Of a stretch of DNA of 64,000 nucleotides, positions 11,517-24,599 are shown one piece after another. The position numbers were made by a program, and so were the translations under genes. Source of the stretch: Niebla homalea (lineage: Eukaryota > Ascomycota > Lecanoromycetes > Lecanorales > Ramalinaceae); the NCBI GenBank assembly GCA_019925105.1, contig JAHGAU010000012.1:62001-126000 (forward strand), written 5' to 3'. The stretch's first letter is position 1. Each line of letters begins with the position of its first letter. Below the pieces are notes generated by a model. It did no database searches, was not told the origin of the DNA, and saw only the letters and a program-made list of their open reading frames with translations.

Positions 11517-11999
11517 ATTGATTGATTGATTGATTTATACTACGGATCTAGCTAGGCTAATTCCGGCGTTCCTTAATATTCGGCTATTTAACCTTATTAA
11601 TAACCGTAAAAACCCGATATTTATTATATTAAGAATAAAAACCGGTATTTACCCAGCCTTTACTTTTATCTTAAAAGTTAAAAGCATTTGCGGCCGTTTA
11701 AAAAATAAGAATTTATTTATACGTTTTTTTAAGAAAACCTATAATATTATAATTAAATTTATTTAAAGGTTACCTTTAAACTTATTGCTTTTCTATTACC
11801 TTACGGGTTTATTTAATATTAAAATTTTAAAATTCCGATTATATTATTGAATATCTTTATTAATATATAAGTTATTATTACCTTATTTATATAACTTTAC
11901 CGACCAATATAATATCGTTTCTTATACCGCTCCGGTATTTATAGCCCCTTTAGCCCCCTATTAGGTGCAGTTTTCCCGTTATTACTTTTTACCCTTAAG

Positions 12000-14900
12000 T
12001 TAACGGTAAGGTTTCTTAATTAAATCCTTAACTATTTTATTTATTTCCTTAATTAAATTAAATTATAATAATAAGCCCGTAATTATTATAAATTTAGCGG
12101 CCGCTTTAATACTTTTTTTATTAATAAGTATTTAATAATAATCGTTAATCCCTGTTCTTTTAATTAGCCCCAGTCTAAGCTCCTTAAATAATAAATAGGA
12201 GATTAATACGTATATAATATCCTGCTTCTGTTATTTATACTTATAATTAACGTTAATCCGGTTATTAACGTATATAATAAAGAAAAATAAGTTAAGCCGT
12301 TTTTATTTATCCGGAGTTAAATTATTAACGTATTATTATTTTTCCTTATAATTTTATAATACCGGAAATACTTATTAATAACCTTATCGCTATTTAAAGT
12401 TAAATATTATCGCCCTTAAAGGATTAATTCTTTATATTTATATTAACGCTTTATTTATTTCTTTTTAATTTATAGGGTAATCGCCGTTAACTTTACCCTT
12501 ATAACCTTCTTTTCCTCCGTTATTCTTATTTTAAATAAGAGTTTATATCCTTTTACGTTAACTTTTTAAACGTAAATTAAATCGACTTCTTTTTTAATTT
12601 ACTTTAATTTAACTATTATAAAAAAGGTAAATACCGTCTTTTTACGTTTTTTTATCCGCGGCCTTTTATAATTTTAATAAATACGTTCGTTTCCTACTAG
12701 CGTAATTAAGTTTATACCTTTTTTAAGCTTCATTTAAGTAATTATTTAATTAAGGGTTAACTTTATTAATAATATAAAAACCTCGGATTTTAATATTAAG
12801 ATAGGAGTCGCTTTATATATTTTACTTATTACTCTTAAATATCGGGTTTAAACCTTTTATAATTACCGGACGGGCTCTTTCCTATATTTAAGCGTACCCT
12901 TAAGTACGTATTAAATAACTATTATATACGTTATTATAAGCTTTATAACCGCTTAATAAACGGTTTTAGCCTTTTATAAGGTAATTTTTATATTAACACC
13001 ATAAAATAAATAAGGCCTTTTTCTTATAAAATTATCTTTTTTTTAAACCTTTCTTATATAATCCTTTTAATCCAATTTCTTATTAACTTATAAATTAAGT
13101 ATTTTAATATTAACCTCTGATTTTATTATTATATTACTTAAATTTACCGTAACTATTATATCATATAACTTCAGGCTCCTTATTATATAGATAAGTTTAT
13201 ACTTATATAAAACGAATTAAGCCTTATATATCTTTACTTATCGTAAATAGACTTTATAAGTTTATTTTAATTTTAAATAATTTATATAAGTAAACGTATT
13301 ATAAACTAAAAGGTAAATATCGTTAATAAAGCCCTTTATTTAAACCTTTTATTTTAATTTTATTAAGTCTTTAATAAGCGGGCCGTTAAAGAATAAAAAT
13401 AAGACCGGGAAAATAGATAATCCCTAAGGAATTTTTATTATTGCGGGCTCTATTGTACTTATTTTCTATCTTAGGTTAATTAATATCGCTTAATTACTTA
13501 AGAAACTCTTTATTTAATTTATAAGGAAAAATAAAACCTTTTTTTCTATAAATTATATAGTAACCTTTAACAATTTACCTTATTAAACGCCTTTATAATA
13601 TTTAAGGAAAAAAGACTTATAATATATTTTTTCTTATAATTTTATATTATATATACGCTATTAATTAAGCCTTTAAAAGCCGTTTCCGTTAACCGTTCTT
13701 TTTTTATTTTTATTTATTAATTAAAGAGTAGCTTATACTTTTTTATATAATTATTTAAGATTTTTACAATTACCGTTTTTAAAGCTTTCTTTAATATATA
13801 AAGGAATATTATAAATCTATATAACTTTACCTTTAAGTAATTTAACTTAATTAACTTTTTAAGGATAATCGTTTTAATTTCCTTAAATTTATAAGGGTAA
13901 TAATTTATATTAAAATAAACTTAAAATAAGTAAATAAAAACCTTTTTAAATAACGATATTATTATAAATAAGAATTTATTTAATATACCGTTAAGTCCGG
14001 GGCTTTATCCTTTTTCGGTTTATTAATCGTTTTAATTATTATTTTTAAGTTATTATTTTACTTATTATTATTAATTTAAGATATATAATATTATTAATAT
14101 TTATTAAATTAACTTCCGGTAACGGAGGAAAAACGCTTTTTTAAGGGCCTTAATCTTACCGTTAAAGGTATCTATTACCGTATTATTTAGTCTTTTTAAG
14201 GATAAAAACTTAAAAATAAATTTAAATTTCTTATTTTATTCTTTACCGTATTTTATTAGCTTTTAAATATTATAAAGGGAAACCGCCAAATTATATATTA
14301 TAGCCCGGAAATATATTTACTTAACCTTCCGGATAATTCTTTTCTTTTTCTTTTAAGCTTTTTTTAATCGCCGTAATATTTCCCGGTTTTTATATTTAAT
14401 AATTTACTTTATAAGCGTTTTTACCTTTATAGTTATTTTTATATATTTTTTATTTTAATAAATTTTAACTTTCTTAAATAACTTTATTATTAAGATTATT
14501 ACGTTAATTACTTCGTTTAGAATTTTTATTACCCGTATTATAAAACGGTCGATCTATTTTTTATTATTAAGTTAAGGAAGCTCCGTTAATTAAAATATTA
14601 TTTTTACCGTTTTTATAAATACCTTAACTTCTTTAATTATCTTTTATATTCATTTAAACGGTAAAAACGGAATTACGTTAACGGATTAATTTAAAGTTAT
14701 CTATATTAAAACGTAATTTAAACCGTATTTTAAATTCTTTTAAAGTCTATATATTATAATTAAGTTAATAATACCTTTTAAATTAAATATTAAGTCGATC
14801 GTAATTTTAAGTTTATGGCTTTTTTATATAATAACTTTTTTTAGCGTTAATAATATAAAATTAAACCGTATAATAATTATTAATAACTTTTTAAATTCAG

Positions 14901-15350
14901 TATAATTGATTATACGACCTTCTTTATTTTATTAAATATAATAAAGATTAATATTTTTTATTAAAAGGTATTTATTAAATATAATTATAATATCTTTAAA
15001 TAACGGGATCGTAAAGGGTTTTTTCTTATTAACCGGTAACGGATTATATGTATTATAAATATTTAAATTGCTTTTAATAGCCCCTTTTTATACGATCCGG
15101 AGCGTATATAAGTTCCCTTTATAATAAATAATGTCTTAATTATTTATATTTAGTTTCTTATTAATAAAGAAATACGTCCGTATTATCTTATTACCTTTAA
15201 AAATTAAATAGAAATTATTTCCCGGGTTAATTAAAAAGTAAATATATAGATTATATAGCGGTTCTTATATCGTTATAATATCGATATCCTTTTTTTCCTT
15301 AAATCTGAATATTGGTATTATAACTTTAATTACTTCCTTATATACGTTAT
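12000..15350 (-). pseudogene. LINE-1 ORF2 remnant (endonuclease/RT/RNase H polyprotein)
   Basis: The RT core is clear on the minus strand around 13309-13435: a degraded IPQGS block, then PVLFLFFNGPLIKDLIKLK and, ~20 residues on, GFINDIYLLVY, a mutated GFVDD catalytic motif of the Tad clade. The C-terminus near 12060-12230 reads VLISYLLFKELR and later KAAAKFIIITGL, typical of the end of Tad ORF2. The stop TAA is at 12000-12002. The upstream endonuclease part is too mutated to trace, so the 5' limit is a guess. RIP has changed the second residue of the catalytic pair region and introduced many stops. Confidence 0.7.
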
Positions 15351-15399
15351 ATTATATTATTTTTAAAAGCGTAAATATATTAAATATTAACGTCCGTCG

Positions 15400-17212
15400 G
15401 ACTCTTTTTATTAACTTTTATTTATATAAACGGTTTTTTTTAAAGGTTAAGCGTTATTTATTTTAATTTTCTTATTATAATAATAATCCCGGTTAAGCGG
15501 CCGGCTTTAAAGGTTAATATTATTATAAGTTTCCTTTTCTTTACGTTATTGGTTACCGCGTTTTACCTTTTTCCGTTTAATAAGCTCCGTTTACGTTTTA
15601 AAATTATTTTTAATTACCTTACCGGTTTAAGTTTATATAAGTTATAGCGTTAAATTTTAATTATTATTTTAATCTTTTTATATTAAGTTTCCTTTACTTT
15701 TATTATATACCGTAAGTCTTATATTAAGTAGCTATTATTACCGTATTATTATGCCCTTTAATATATATTACGTACTTCATATTATTAAGGTATTTTATAA
15801 TAATATACCCGTACCCTTAATATTTAAAATATTAATAGATATCCGCCGCCCGGTTTTAAGGTTTCATTAATTTAAAAGATTTACCCTTTATTACCTTTTT
15901 ATCGAGGATATCGTTATATATCCTTATTAACGTTACGTTTAAGATAACCGTAAAGTATTTTTTTATACGACCAAAAATATTTAATTTCTTTATTATAAAG
16001 GGAAACTATAATTAATAATCTTTAGCTTAAAGTAAAGGATTATATTTTTTTTTTTTATCCACCTTAAAGTAATTTCCTTTTTTTCCCCGTAAACCTTATT
16101 AAATATATTCCGTTTATTATAATAATAAAAAATTACCTTAATACCTTTATTATTTTATACCCTTTTTTACCGGTTTATTTTTTTAACTTCTTTAATTTTT
16201 CTTTCGCCTTTAATAAGGTTATATTAAAGAAAATATCCCCGTTTTATAGCTTATATACCGTAATAATTTATTCTATTAATAATTTTCTTATTACCTTAAA
16301 CGTTTTTATTAATTATAATAAGTTTATTTTTACCGTTATATGCTTTTCCTTTTTACTTAATAATTATATAATTATTATCTTCGTTTTCCTTAACGCCGCC
16401 GTTTTCTCCCCCGCCTTTATTTCCTTTATTATTAACGCCGGCGCTACTTTCGCGGCCCTTATTATTTAGTTTATCCCTATTCTTTTCTTTAAAGTTTCCT
16501 TTATTACTCTTTTATTTTATACGTATTTTCTTTATTTTCTTTTATTTCCGTCCGCCGGCGTTCTTATTACCGTTTTTTAGGCTCCGCGTAATTTCTTTAA
16601 TTCCCTTAAACTTTTCTTTATATTTACGTAAAAGTCTTTTACTTTCCGTAACCCAATTTATAGTATTAATTAAGTTTTTAATATAATATTTTTCTATATA
16701 ATTATAAGGAGGCCTTTTAACGCCCTTACCGTTTCCTTTTTTATTATTTTTCCCTTATATATTTAATAATTATTTCTTTTTATAACTTATTTTTATCCGC
16801 TTAATATTTCTTTATTTTTTTTTAATTTTTTCTTAATTTATATATATTTAATAAGGTTTTTTACGCCTCCGTTTACCTTTTATTTATCCCTATATACCGT
16901 CTTCGTCCCCTCCGTTTTTTATTTATTACCTTTAATAATAATATTTTTACGTATTATACGCGTCCCTTTACGCGTATCTTATTAATTACAGGCTCTTTAT
17001 TTAATTTAAGGTTTTTTTATCTTATATTTATCGCGTTATTTATACGATTTATTACCGTTCTTATTAACCTGGACCGTTTACCCTTCTTCCCTTTTTACCT
17101 TTATTATTACTCCGCTTCCGTTTATCGCATTTAAAGTATTATCCTCATTATTACTTAAGCTATACACGCGTGCCTCGTTTCTGACCTCTGGGGTCCCGTT
17201 GTTCGTCGCCAT
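15400..17212 (-). pseudogene. LINE-1 ORF1 (gag-like) remnant
   Basis: The start codon at 17210-17212 opens MATNNGTPEVRNEARVYSLS, in a stretch that largely escaped RIP. The first stop comes after ~44 codons and looks like a mutated CAA. A recognisable piece further in reads LINTINWVTESKRLLRKYKE (around 16590-16680). It aligns with the second copy at 44.0-46.0 kb. By analogy with Tad elements this is the RNA-binding ORF1; I could not confirm zinc knuckles. The 3' limit is approximate. Confidence 0.6.
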
Positions 17213-17474
17213 TTTTGAACTTAAAATTTTCATTTATTTATTATATTAACGTTATAAACTCCTTCGTAAGTTTAAAGCTTAACGTAAGTTATACGGATAT
17301 ATAAAAACGACACGTTATATAATTAAGCCGGCATATCGCCGTACTTAATTAAAGGCTTATAGGTCGATAACGGCCCTTAAAAGGGAAATAAAAAAAATAA
17401 TCGTTTTAGGCTTTCGCCGTAAAGGTAAGAATCGTTAAATTCAGACCAGAAATATATACCGATATAACGATAAC

Positions 17475-17647
17475 TGTTACGAGAAATGCGGTATGCATAA
17501 AGTAAGTGGGTATAAAATATATGATAAGTAGCTATCTAGCTATGAAGGTGGGAAATATAAGTATACGCGCCAAGCACCGCGCCAAGCACCGGAATAAGGT
17601 AAGCCCGCTCCGTGCTAAGGGATTCTCCCAAGGTCCATACCGTGATA
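17475..17647. repeat. Element E left LTR
   Basis: 173 bp. Contains the doubled motif cgccaagcac (twice in tandem) and cgctccgtgctaaggg, also seen in the LTR of element D in related form. Confidence 0.85.
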
Positions 17648-19327
17648 ACATACTTACAAAAAAGAGAAAAAAGCGACGTCTACGTCGCAATATATCCACC
17701 ATAAAACATTATAGATATTAATATACTTAGTAATAAAGGTAACCAAAGGGAAGCTCCGAGTATATAAATAACGTTATTCGTATACGTAATTATTGAAAAA
17801 TAAAGGGTGGTAAAATCGTATATTAAGAAAAAAAGCGTAAACGGAGTAATTATTGTGATTTACCCGGATAATAATCGTGATTTTTAAGGCTTACGATTAA
17901 GCTAAATCGCTTAAAAACGTAATCTCCAAAGTATTTTTAAGTTATATATTAAAGGTATTATTATTTAAGTAACTTATAAGTATATTAACGGTATCCTTAC
18001 TTATTAATAAGATCGTAACCTTCTTAACGGGTATTATTAAAATTAACTTTAACATATTTAAGGACGTTATCGTTAGGGACATAAAGGAATAAATTAAAGT
18101 CGTCGTCGTCGATCTCGGCCTAGTATATTAACGTATTTACGTAATTTACGGTAAGGAGTTTTTAACCTAGGTAAGGGCCTTAATTTAAGTAATTATTACG
18201 GGGTGGGTAAGGACATTTATCGCGATTATAGTTATTTTAACGTTTATCGCAATCGTAGTTATTAGGAGTAATATTTGGTATCGCTTATATAGAATAAGGT
18301 AATTTACTATAAGTACAGTATTACTTATATTATACTATCTGCCGAATTTATACTTAAAATATAAAGTAATTTATATTATTATCGTTATTAAGGAATAATA
18401 AAGTATTCTGAAGAGAAAGCTTGAATTTAATAAAGGTTAATTATAAGTTATTCTTTTTATCGTAACTAAGTTTTTTAATTAAAGTAATAACTTAATTAAT
18501 AAAGGCTATTATAGGCTTCCGGTCTATAGTGTCTTTACATATATACCGTATTTAATTCAGTTAATCGAGTTATTAATACTCCGGTGTTCCGAACCGAAAT
18601 CTAAATACGTTATAAAAAAAACTTATTTTATTAAGGAAAGATCTTTAAGTTATATTATTTATTTCTAAAGTTTATTAATTATAAACCTTATTTAATCTAC
18701 TCGGATTTATAAAGGTAAAAATGAAATACTTTTTAATAAGATTAACGAACTTAATTTTATAAACGGTTTTAAGTCTTTTAATAAATATATATACGTTACT
18801 AATATTATTAAAGTATTTAAGCTCTTTAATCTTAAAGCGGTCTTTTTTTAAAATAACTATTAAGGATATAGATTTTTCCTTTTTTTTTAATAAGATTAAA
18901 GTTAAGATTATTAAGAGGTTCTTTAATTAAGTATTTACGTTAATATTATTCTGAAGAAATTATATAAGCTTTAAGCTTAATAATAAACATTTTTACTTTA
19001 ATATTATCGGCTTAGAATTATCTTATTTCTTTAAGGATAAGTATAATTACTAAATCTATAATATTAAGAAGTTATTCTTTTAATTAAAATATTCCTCGTT
19101 TATCGGTAAACGATACTATAATAAAATTAATAAAATAATAAAATAATAAGATAATAAGATAATAATTGTATTAAAAGGCTTTTTAAAGGGATCGACGAAT
19201 TAAGTATTAGAAAAGTACGTTTAACGCGGTTTATACGAGAGCTATAACGTTGCCACCTTAACTTAAGGCAAATAAAGGTTATACTTAAAGCTATAGGAAC
19301 TATTAAACTCTAGCTATTACTACCATT

Positions 19328-19500
19328 TATTACGAGAAATGCGGTATGCATAAAGTAAGTGGGTGTAAAATGTATGATAAGTAGCTATCTAGCTATGAAG
19401 GTGGGAAATATGAGTGTGCGCGCCAAGCACCGCGCCAAGCACCGGAACAAGGTAAGCCCGCTCCGTGCCAAGGGATCCTCCCAAGGTCCATACCGTGACA
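19328..19500. repeat. Element E right LTR
   Basis: 173 bp, nearly identical to the left LTR. The terminal TG is mutated to TA; the rest is cleaner than the left copy. Confidence 0.85.
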
Positions 19501-19505
19501 ATAAC

Positions 19506-19981
19506 TTAACGTTAATGTTAATATATTCTAAATAGAAAGTAATACGGAAAAAGACCAGGCTTTCTTTATTAAACGTCCCGTTAATTACTCTGAATTTAAG
19601 GGCTTTAAGACGGAAGAAAACGAGGATATAAAGATAAGGGAGGTGTAATATACCTTAACGGCGGCGGTTAAGGGATTGGCCTTAATTCCGGAGAATAATA
19701 ACTCCGGAGCGTATTAAGGAGCCTTTTAGCCCGCTAATACTGAGGTTCGGTTAACCTTAAGATAAAAAAAGGAATAAAAAGGTAAAATTATTATATTCCG
19801 TTTAATTAATTAATGCTTATCTGGCTTTAAAGGTATGAGAAAAAAGAGAAAAAGAAAAAAAAAAACTTATCGTATTAACGCGATAACGCTATAAATTATT
19901 TTTATTTTCTTCACGTATATTATAAACGTTTAATATTTAATATTCGGGCGTTTATAATTTATATATTATTAAATAGCAATA
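19506..19981. other. Unassigned RIP-mutated sequence
   Basis: AT-rich, between two insertions. No element was recognised. Confidence 0.35.
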
Positions 19982-21499
19982 TGTCATGGTTCCAGCAGGC
20001 CTTGCTCCCAGCCTCGGCCTACTTGCCCCATAAGGACTCGCTCCTTGGTACCTATACTTATATAATGGGTGTATCCTATACTATAAATACTACTATAATT
20101 ATTATTCCGTTTATAGTTAAACCTTATATATTAATTCCTTAATATAATAATAGCTATCCTTATATATAAAGAGGTTAATTATAAGCCTTTCGTATACTCG
20201 TACTTTATTAAAAATAATATTATTAAAGTGGTGTAACGTATACTTTAATTAATAAGATAGTTAGTTAATTAATAAGTTAGTTAGTTAATTAACAAGCCGT
20301 ATAATAAGTACGTATTACGAGCTTATAAGACGTTAGCAGCTATAGGAACCAAGAGTGGAGACCCCTATAGGCCGGAATAGCTAAAACTAGGTAAACGTTA
20401 ATACTAGTAATAATTAAGTTAATTAGGACTCAGAACAGAATAAGGATAAGGATAAGAATAAGGATAGTTAAAAGGCCCGAGTAAGTTCTCTTAAGGAAGA
20501 ACGTTTAAGACGATACCGTAAATGGGCCTATCGTTAAAATCCTTTTAAGCCGTACGATAAGTATATACTTAATTACCTTACCCGTAATATAAGGTATTAA
20601 TACTTTAATTTTTCAATTTTATAAATAAGCTTATCGATAAGTTAATAAATTAATACTTAAATAAGCTATTAATTAATTAATAAGTTTATTATAATAACAT
20701 TTAATTTCTTAATTAATAAATAAATCGATTTTATTATCTTTATAAAACCTATAGTAAATATATTATTAATATGTTATAAGCTTATAAAACGTTAATAGCT
20801 ACGGGGCCTTTAATAAGGTAACTTATAAGCCGGAATAATTAATAATTAAATAGACGGTTAATATTAATAATAATATTAATAAGGGTAATACCGGGGATAA
20901 AGTAAAAGTAAGGAAAGATTTATATCTATAAGTATAATAACGGTATTAAGGGTAAGAGCCTTATTTACGGTATTATGGGTGAGAGTTATTATTATAACTT
21001 CAGTTTACCTACTAGTTACCTCGTTAATTGCTTTAATTATAACGGCGTCTTCGGTAGTAACTTTATACTAAACTCCTTTTTATTAAGAAGTATATAACTC
21101 GGCTTTACCCCGGAAATTACGTTAATCGACTTAATTTAGGTTGATTTTTTTACCTTTTTTAGTTAAATTTTTAGGAGCTTTTTACTACCCGGGTTGCTTA
21201 ACCTTTATTATTTAACCATTACGCTTATTAAAGGTAATATTAATATACTCGGTGGTTCTTTAAGGCTATACCCAGGTCCGATAAGGGTGGTTTCGGTCTA
21301 GGTAATAGAAGCTTACCGTTATAAAGGGGGGGATCGTATTATGGTTTTAGTAGGCCTTGCTCCCAGCCTCGGCCTACTTACCTTATAAGGATTAGCTCCT
21401 TAGCACCTACACTTATATAATAGGTGCATCCTGTACTATAGACACCATTATAGCTATTATTCCGTTCATAACTAGACCTCATATATCAGTTCCCTGACA
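19982..21499 (+). mobile_element. SLE-2: short non-autonomous LTR element, RIP-degraded
   Basis: 163 bp LTRs at 19982-20144 and 21337-21499 have the same ends as SLE-1. The perfect target duplication caata lies at 19977-19981 and 21500-21504. The purine tract ataaagggggggatcg precedes the 3' LTR. The interior aligns along its length with SLE-1 and with the clean copy SLE-3 after allowing C-to-T and G-to-A changes. Confidence 0.9.
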
Positions 21500-21504
21500 C
21501 AATA

Positions 21505-22190
21505 TAAATACGATATTATAGCTTTTAAGGCGTTAATTAAAATATAATAATATTTCAAATAATCCTTTATCGTTAATACTTTAACTTTACCTTATTTCGA
21601 CTTAATGTTAATTTATTAGTAAGCGTTTTTAAGCGTTTATCATTTGTTTTTACGCTTTTATATTTACGGTATTATTATACCCGTAAATTAATTATTATAA
21701 TTATAATAAATAAATAAAGTTACTATAACGTTAATTATATTATACGTGTTACGTCTTATTAAATGGAATTATAATAGATCCTTAGTAACTTACGTAAAAA
21801 GAAAGTATATTAATAAAGTAACTTACGATATTAATTATTATATATAATTATTAATTATAATATAAAACTTTTAATTATCGTAACGTTAACTTTTATATTT
21901 ATTTCCTCTTCTTTTACGTTATTCCGTTATATTATTTTTATAGTTTTTATACGTTATTTAAGTTACCCGTTAAAACTTATTAATTATATTTAGAGTCTTA
22001 ATTAAACTATTTAACTTTATATTAAATATCCTGGGAGTTCTTAATGCGATCACTAATTTCTTGAATTTCTTATTTTTCTTTATTATTAATAAGTTTTAAG
22101 AGATATATTATTACTTCCGTTATTTTGGCGTTAACTTAAATATAATATAATTTAAAAAAGAAATATAAATTATAAAGTAAATATAATAAC
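21505..22190. other. Unassigned AT-rich sequence
   Basis: Probably the 3' part of the adjoining Gypsy-G remnant or its target; no LTR was recognised. Confidence 0.35.
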
Positions 22191-23110
22191 TTATGAGGAA
22201 GAAAAGGCGGTAAGTTTATTATTTAATCTTATTATTAATTTTAAAAGGTTTAATAAATTGAAGCAGAAATTTCTTATTTAATTATTTAAGTTTAAAGTTC
22301 TTAATATTTAATATTATTAAATTAATAATATTATATAACTTTATTTAATATTCTTTATTATAAATTTATTTAATGAATTTTAATATATAACGTTATTGTT
22401 CCGTTAACTTCTTATAAATATTAATTAAAATTTTAACTCTTTCTTTTATTATAGGTACCTTTTTTTTAATGAGTTTATCCTTAAACTTAAAATGGATTTT
22501 AAGATTATATTTATAATCAACGTAAAAAGGGCTATATCTTAAACTTAAATAATATATATTTATACACTTAATTATCATTTATTTTAAGTTAACGAAAGTT
22601 CTTAGGTATTACTTTTTTCTTTAATTTTAACGTTTAATTTACCTATTGGTTTAAGGGTAAAATATGGTATTAAGTTTACGTATTATCTTTATATAATAAT
22701 ATATTAACCCTTAATAATTATTTATAAAAATAAAGTTTTCATTAATAACGATTTTATTTAACGTATTATATTTGAGGAGAACCTTTTTAAATAATAATTT
22801 AATTAACGTAATAATGTTTATATTCTTTATCGTAAGTAAATAACGCTATATAGTTATATAACGGTTTACGATTATTAAGATTAAATCGTAAATTATTCCT
22901 TACGTTTATTAAAGGGTAAACCGGTAACGAAGTTTATAATTAACTTCTTTTAAGGTTATACCGGAGGAAGAAGTTAAATTAATTTACTATAAGGACGATA
23001 ACGGTATATTTTAACTTTTTAATATATATTGTATGTTTTAACGTAATCCGCTATTTAAACTTTTAAACCGTTTTAATAATATTTCCGGGTTAATAACTTA
23101 TAAGTTTTAT
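22190..23110 (-). pseudogene. Gypsy-G: integrase and pol C-terminus of a degraded Ty3/Gypsy element
   Basis: Read on the minus strand from 23110, the frame gives degraded versions of the integrase zinc-finger end (YYYNGLKVIADYVKTYNIY, stops omitted), a PYSKLI/LPPV block, the catalytic-core VNRY and NENFIF stretches, and YSPFYVDYKYNLKIHF. It then reads KKKVPIIKERVKILINIYKK (22393-22578, the longest open piece), LNKKFLLQFIKPFKI and LPPFLP. This is the order found in Ty3/Gypsy integrases. The RPSKKLSPKFIGPF-like block differs from Gypsy-B (LNKKLNYKRLSPY), so it is another family. Its RT should lie to the right but was not found beyond 23137. Confidence 0.7.
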
Positions 23111-23136
23111 TAATATTAAAGTAACTGTTACGTGCA

Positions 23137-23600
23137 AGCAGCGTAAGCATACTATAATAGGTATAACGTAGGGGCTTAAGGCTATATATACTTGGCGCGC
23201 ATCCCTATAACTAATAACACCGTTTATAGTTGCAACCCAGGCAGTTACCACTCCACCCTCAATACCTGCACTTCGTCTTTTTCCCTGATAAATGGTAATA
23301 ATAACTGTTTTTCAATTCTATTTATATCGGTATATATAAGAGGGACCATCGATATACCCTTATTGACCGGCTTAAACTATAATATATATAAAGCACCTAG
23401 CTTAATAAACTACTGACTCCTAGATACCCTTTAATTAACGGATTATATACTATACGCAACCTATACCTGGAATAATAACCCAATAAATAATTCGGTTTCC
23501 TATAGTAACTTCTTACTTTCGAAAACCTATGGATATAATAATTAGTTGGGGGCGAGCGCGGCGAAATGGCATTTTTACGTACGGAAGATAAACTACAGAA
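23137..23600. other. Low-RIP island of unknown identity
   Basis: About 460 bp with many intact CA and TG dinucleotides between RIP-mutated neighbours. It opens tgttacgtgcaagcagcg, reminiscent of the LTR start of element E, and has TATA-like stretches near 23184 and 23380. It might be a solo LTR or an insertion of an unknown repeat. No partner copy is in the window. Confidence 0.35.
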
Positions 23601-24016
23601 TAATCGAATATTTTAAGGGTGGAGGACGATTTCATTAAGAGCCCTTAAACCCTATCTGGTAAGTTACGTAATTAATATAAATAAAATAATAATAAATATT
23701 TAACGATTTATTAATACCTATAGTTAACCTTAAATAAGCCTAATTACCACATAGGGCCGGTAAAAAGGGATTACGGGGATTTAACGTTAAAAGGTTAAAA
23801 TTAAGATCGAATAAAGTTAATTTAAAAAACTATATAATAAAATATTAAAGGCGAAATTTTAACGTTAAGAAAAATAAAATTATATAATTAAGGCCGCCTT
23901 CTTCCGATTAAGCTTAATATTATTATTAAATTTTCATTATAAACTATAATATTAAAAAGTAAAAGATTCTTAATAAAAATAATAAATTAAGGATTTAAGA
24001 TAATTATTAATCTTAA
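23601..24016. other. Unassigned RIP-mutated sequence
   Basis: AT-rich and non-coding; ends with the target site cttaa of the next element. Confidence 0.35.
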
Positions 24017-24179
24017 TGTCATGGTTCCAGCAGGCCTTGCTCCCAGCCTCGGCCTACTTACCCTATGAGGACTAGCTCCTTGGCACCTACACTCATATGA
24101 TGGGTGCATCCTGTACCATAGACACCCTCATAGCTATTATTCCGTTTATAGCTAGACCTCATATATCAGTTCCCTAACA
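24017..24179 (+). repeat. Composite: left LTR (element H 5' LTR)
   Basis: 163 bp, nearly free of RIP; the end reads ccctaaca. Confidence 0.85.
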
Positions 24180-24599
24180 TAATAATAGCTATCCGTACTG
24201 ATTACAACGTTACCGTAGTTATTAAGAACCCAGGACCCTCTCGCGTAAATTATATAGGCTGTTATCGAGTTTAAGCCGCTCGATAAAAGATTATAGAGCC
24301 TCCTGTCTTATCTATATTATACTGTTTATACGATAAGAAATTATATTATCCTTATTAGTTAAAACGTTTTAATATTATTGTTAAGCTATTATTAAGAACG
24401 TAAATTACTTAATAAGAAACTATAAAGATTCTTACCCTGCCCTACCCTGCTTTACTGCCTTAATACTTATACTATAATACTTATACTATAATACTTAAGC
24501 TTATATTATAAGTTACCTAAATTATAACTCGGACCTAGAAAGAAACGATAACGTCGTTTTACCTCCACTTTTATTAAGAAATTTACGTTAATAAATTTA

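Larger units (their letters stand above)
11517..17470 (-). mobile_element. LINE-1: near full-length Tad-like non-LTR retrotransposon, RIP-degraded
   Basis: On the minus strand, ORF1 begins at 17212 and ORF2 ends at 12000. A ~480 bp 3' region runs to an AATC microsatellite (about 11517-11536), a plausible LINE tail. Coding traces of both ORFs are detailed separately. The right (5') edge is approximate: the sequence continues at least to element E, which is inserted at 17475. The remnant is dead through dense RIP stops. Confidence 0.7.
17475..19500. mobile_element. Element E: short non-autonomous LTR element, 2.03 kb
   Basis: Two 173 bp LTRs (17475-17647 and 19328-19500) start TGTTACGAGAAATGCGG and end CCGTGACA. 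The target duplication is perfect: ataac at 17470-17474 and 19501-19505. The 1.68 kb interior has no coding trace. It carries a ~75 bp block (17860-17935) shared with element D. The LTRs are much less mutated than the interior. Orientation is undecided because no clear purine tract was seen. Confidence 0.85.

Noticed and set aside
23192..23416. 74-codon frame in the low-RIP island
   Set aside because: No motif; likely open by chance.
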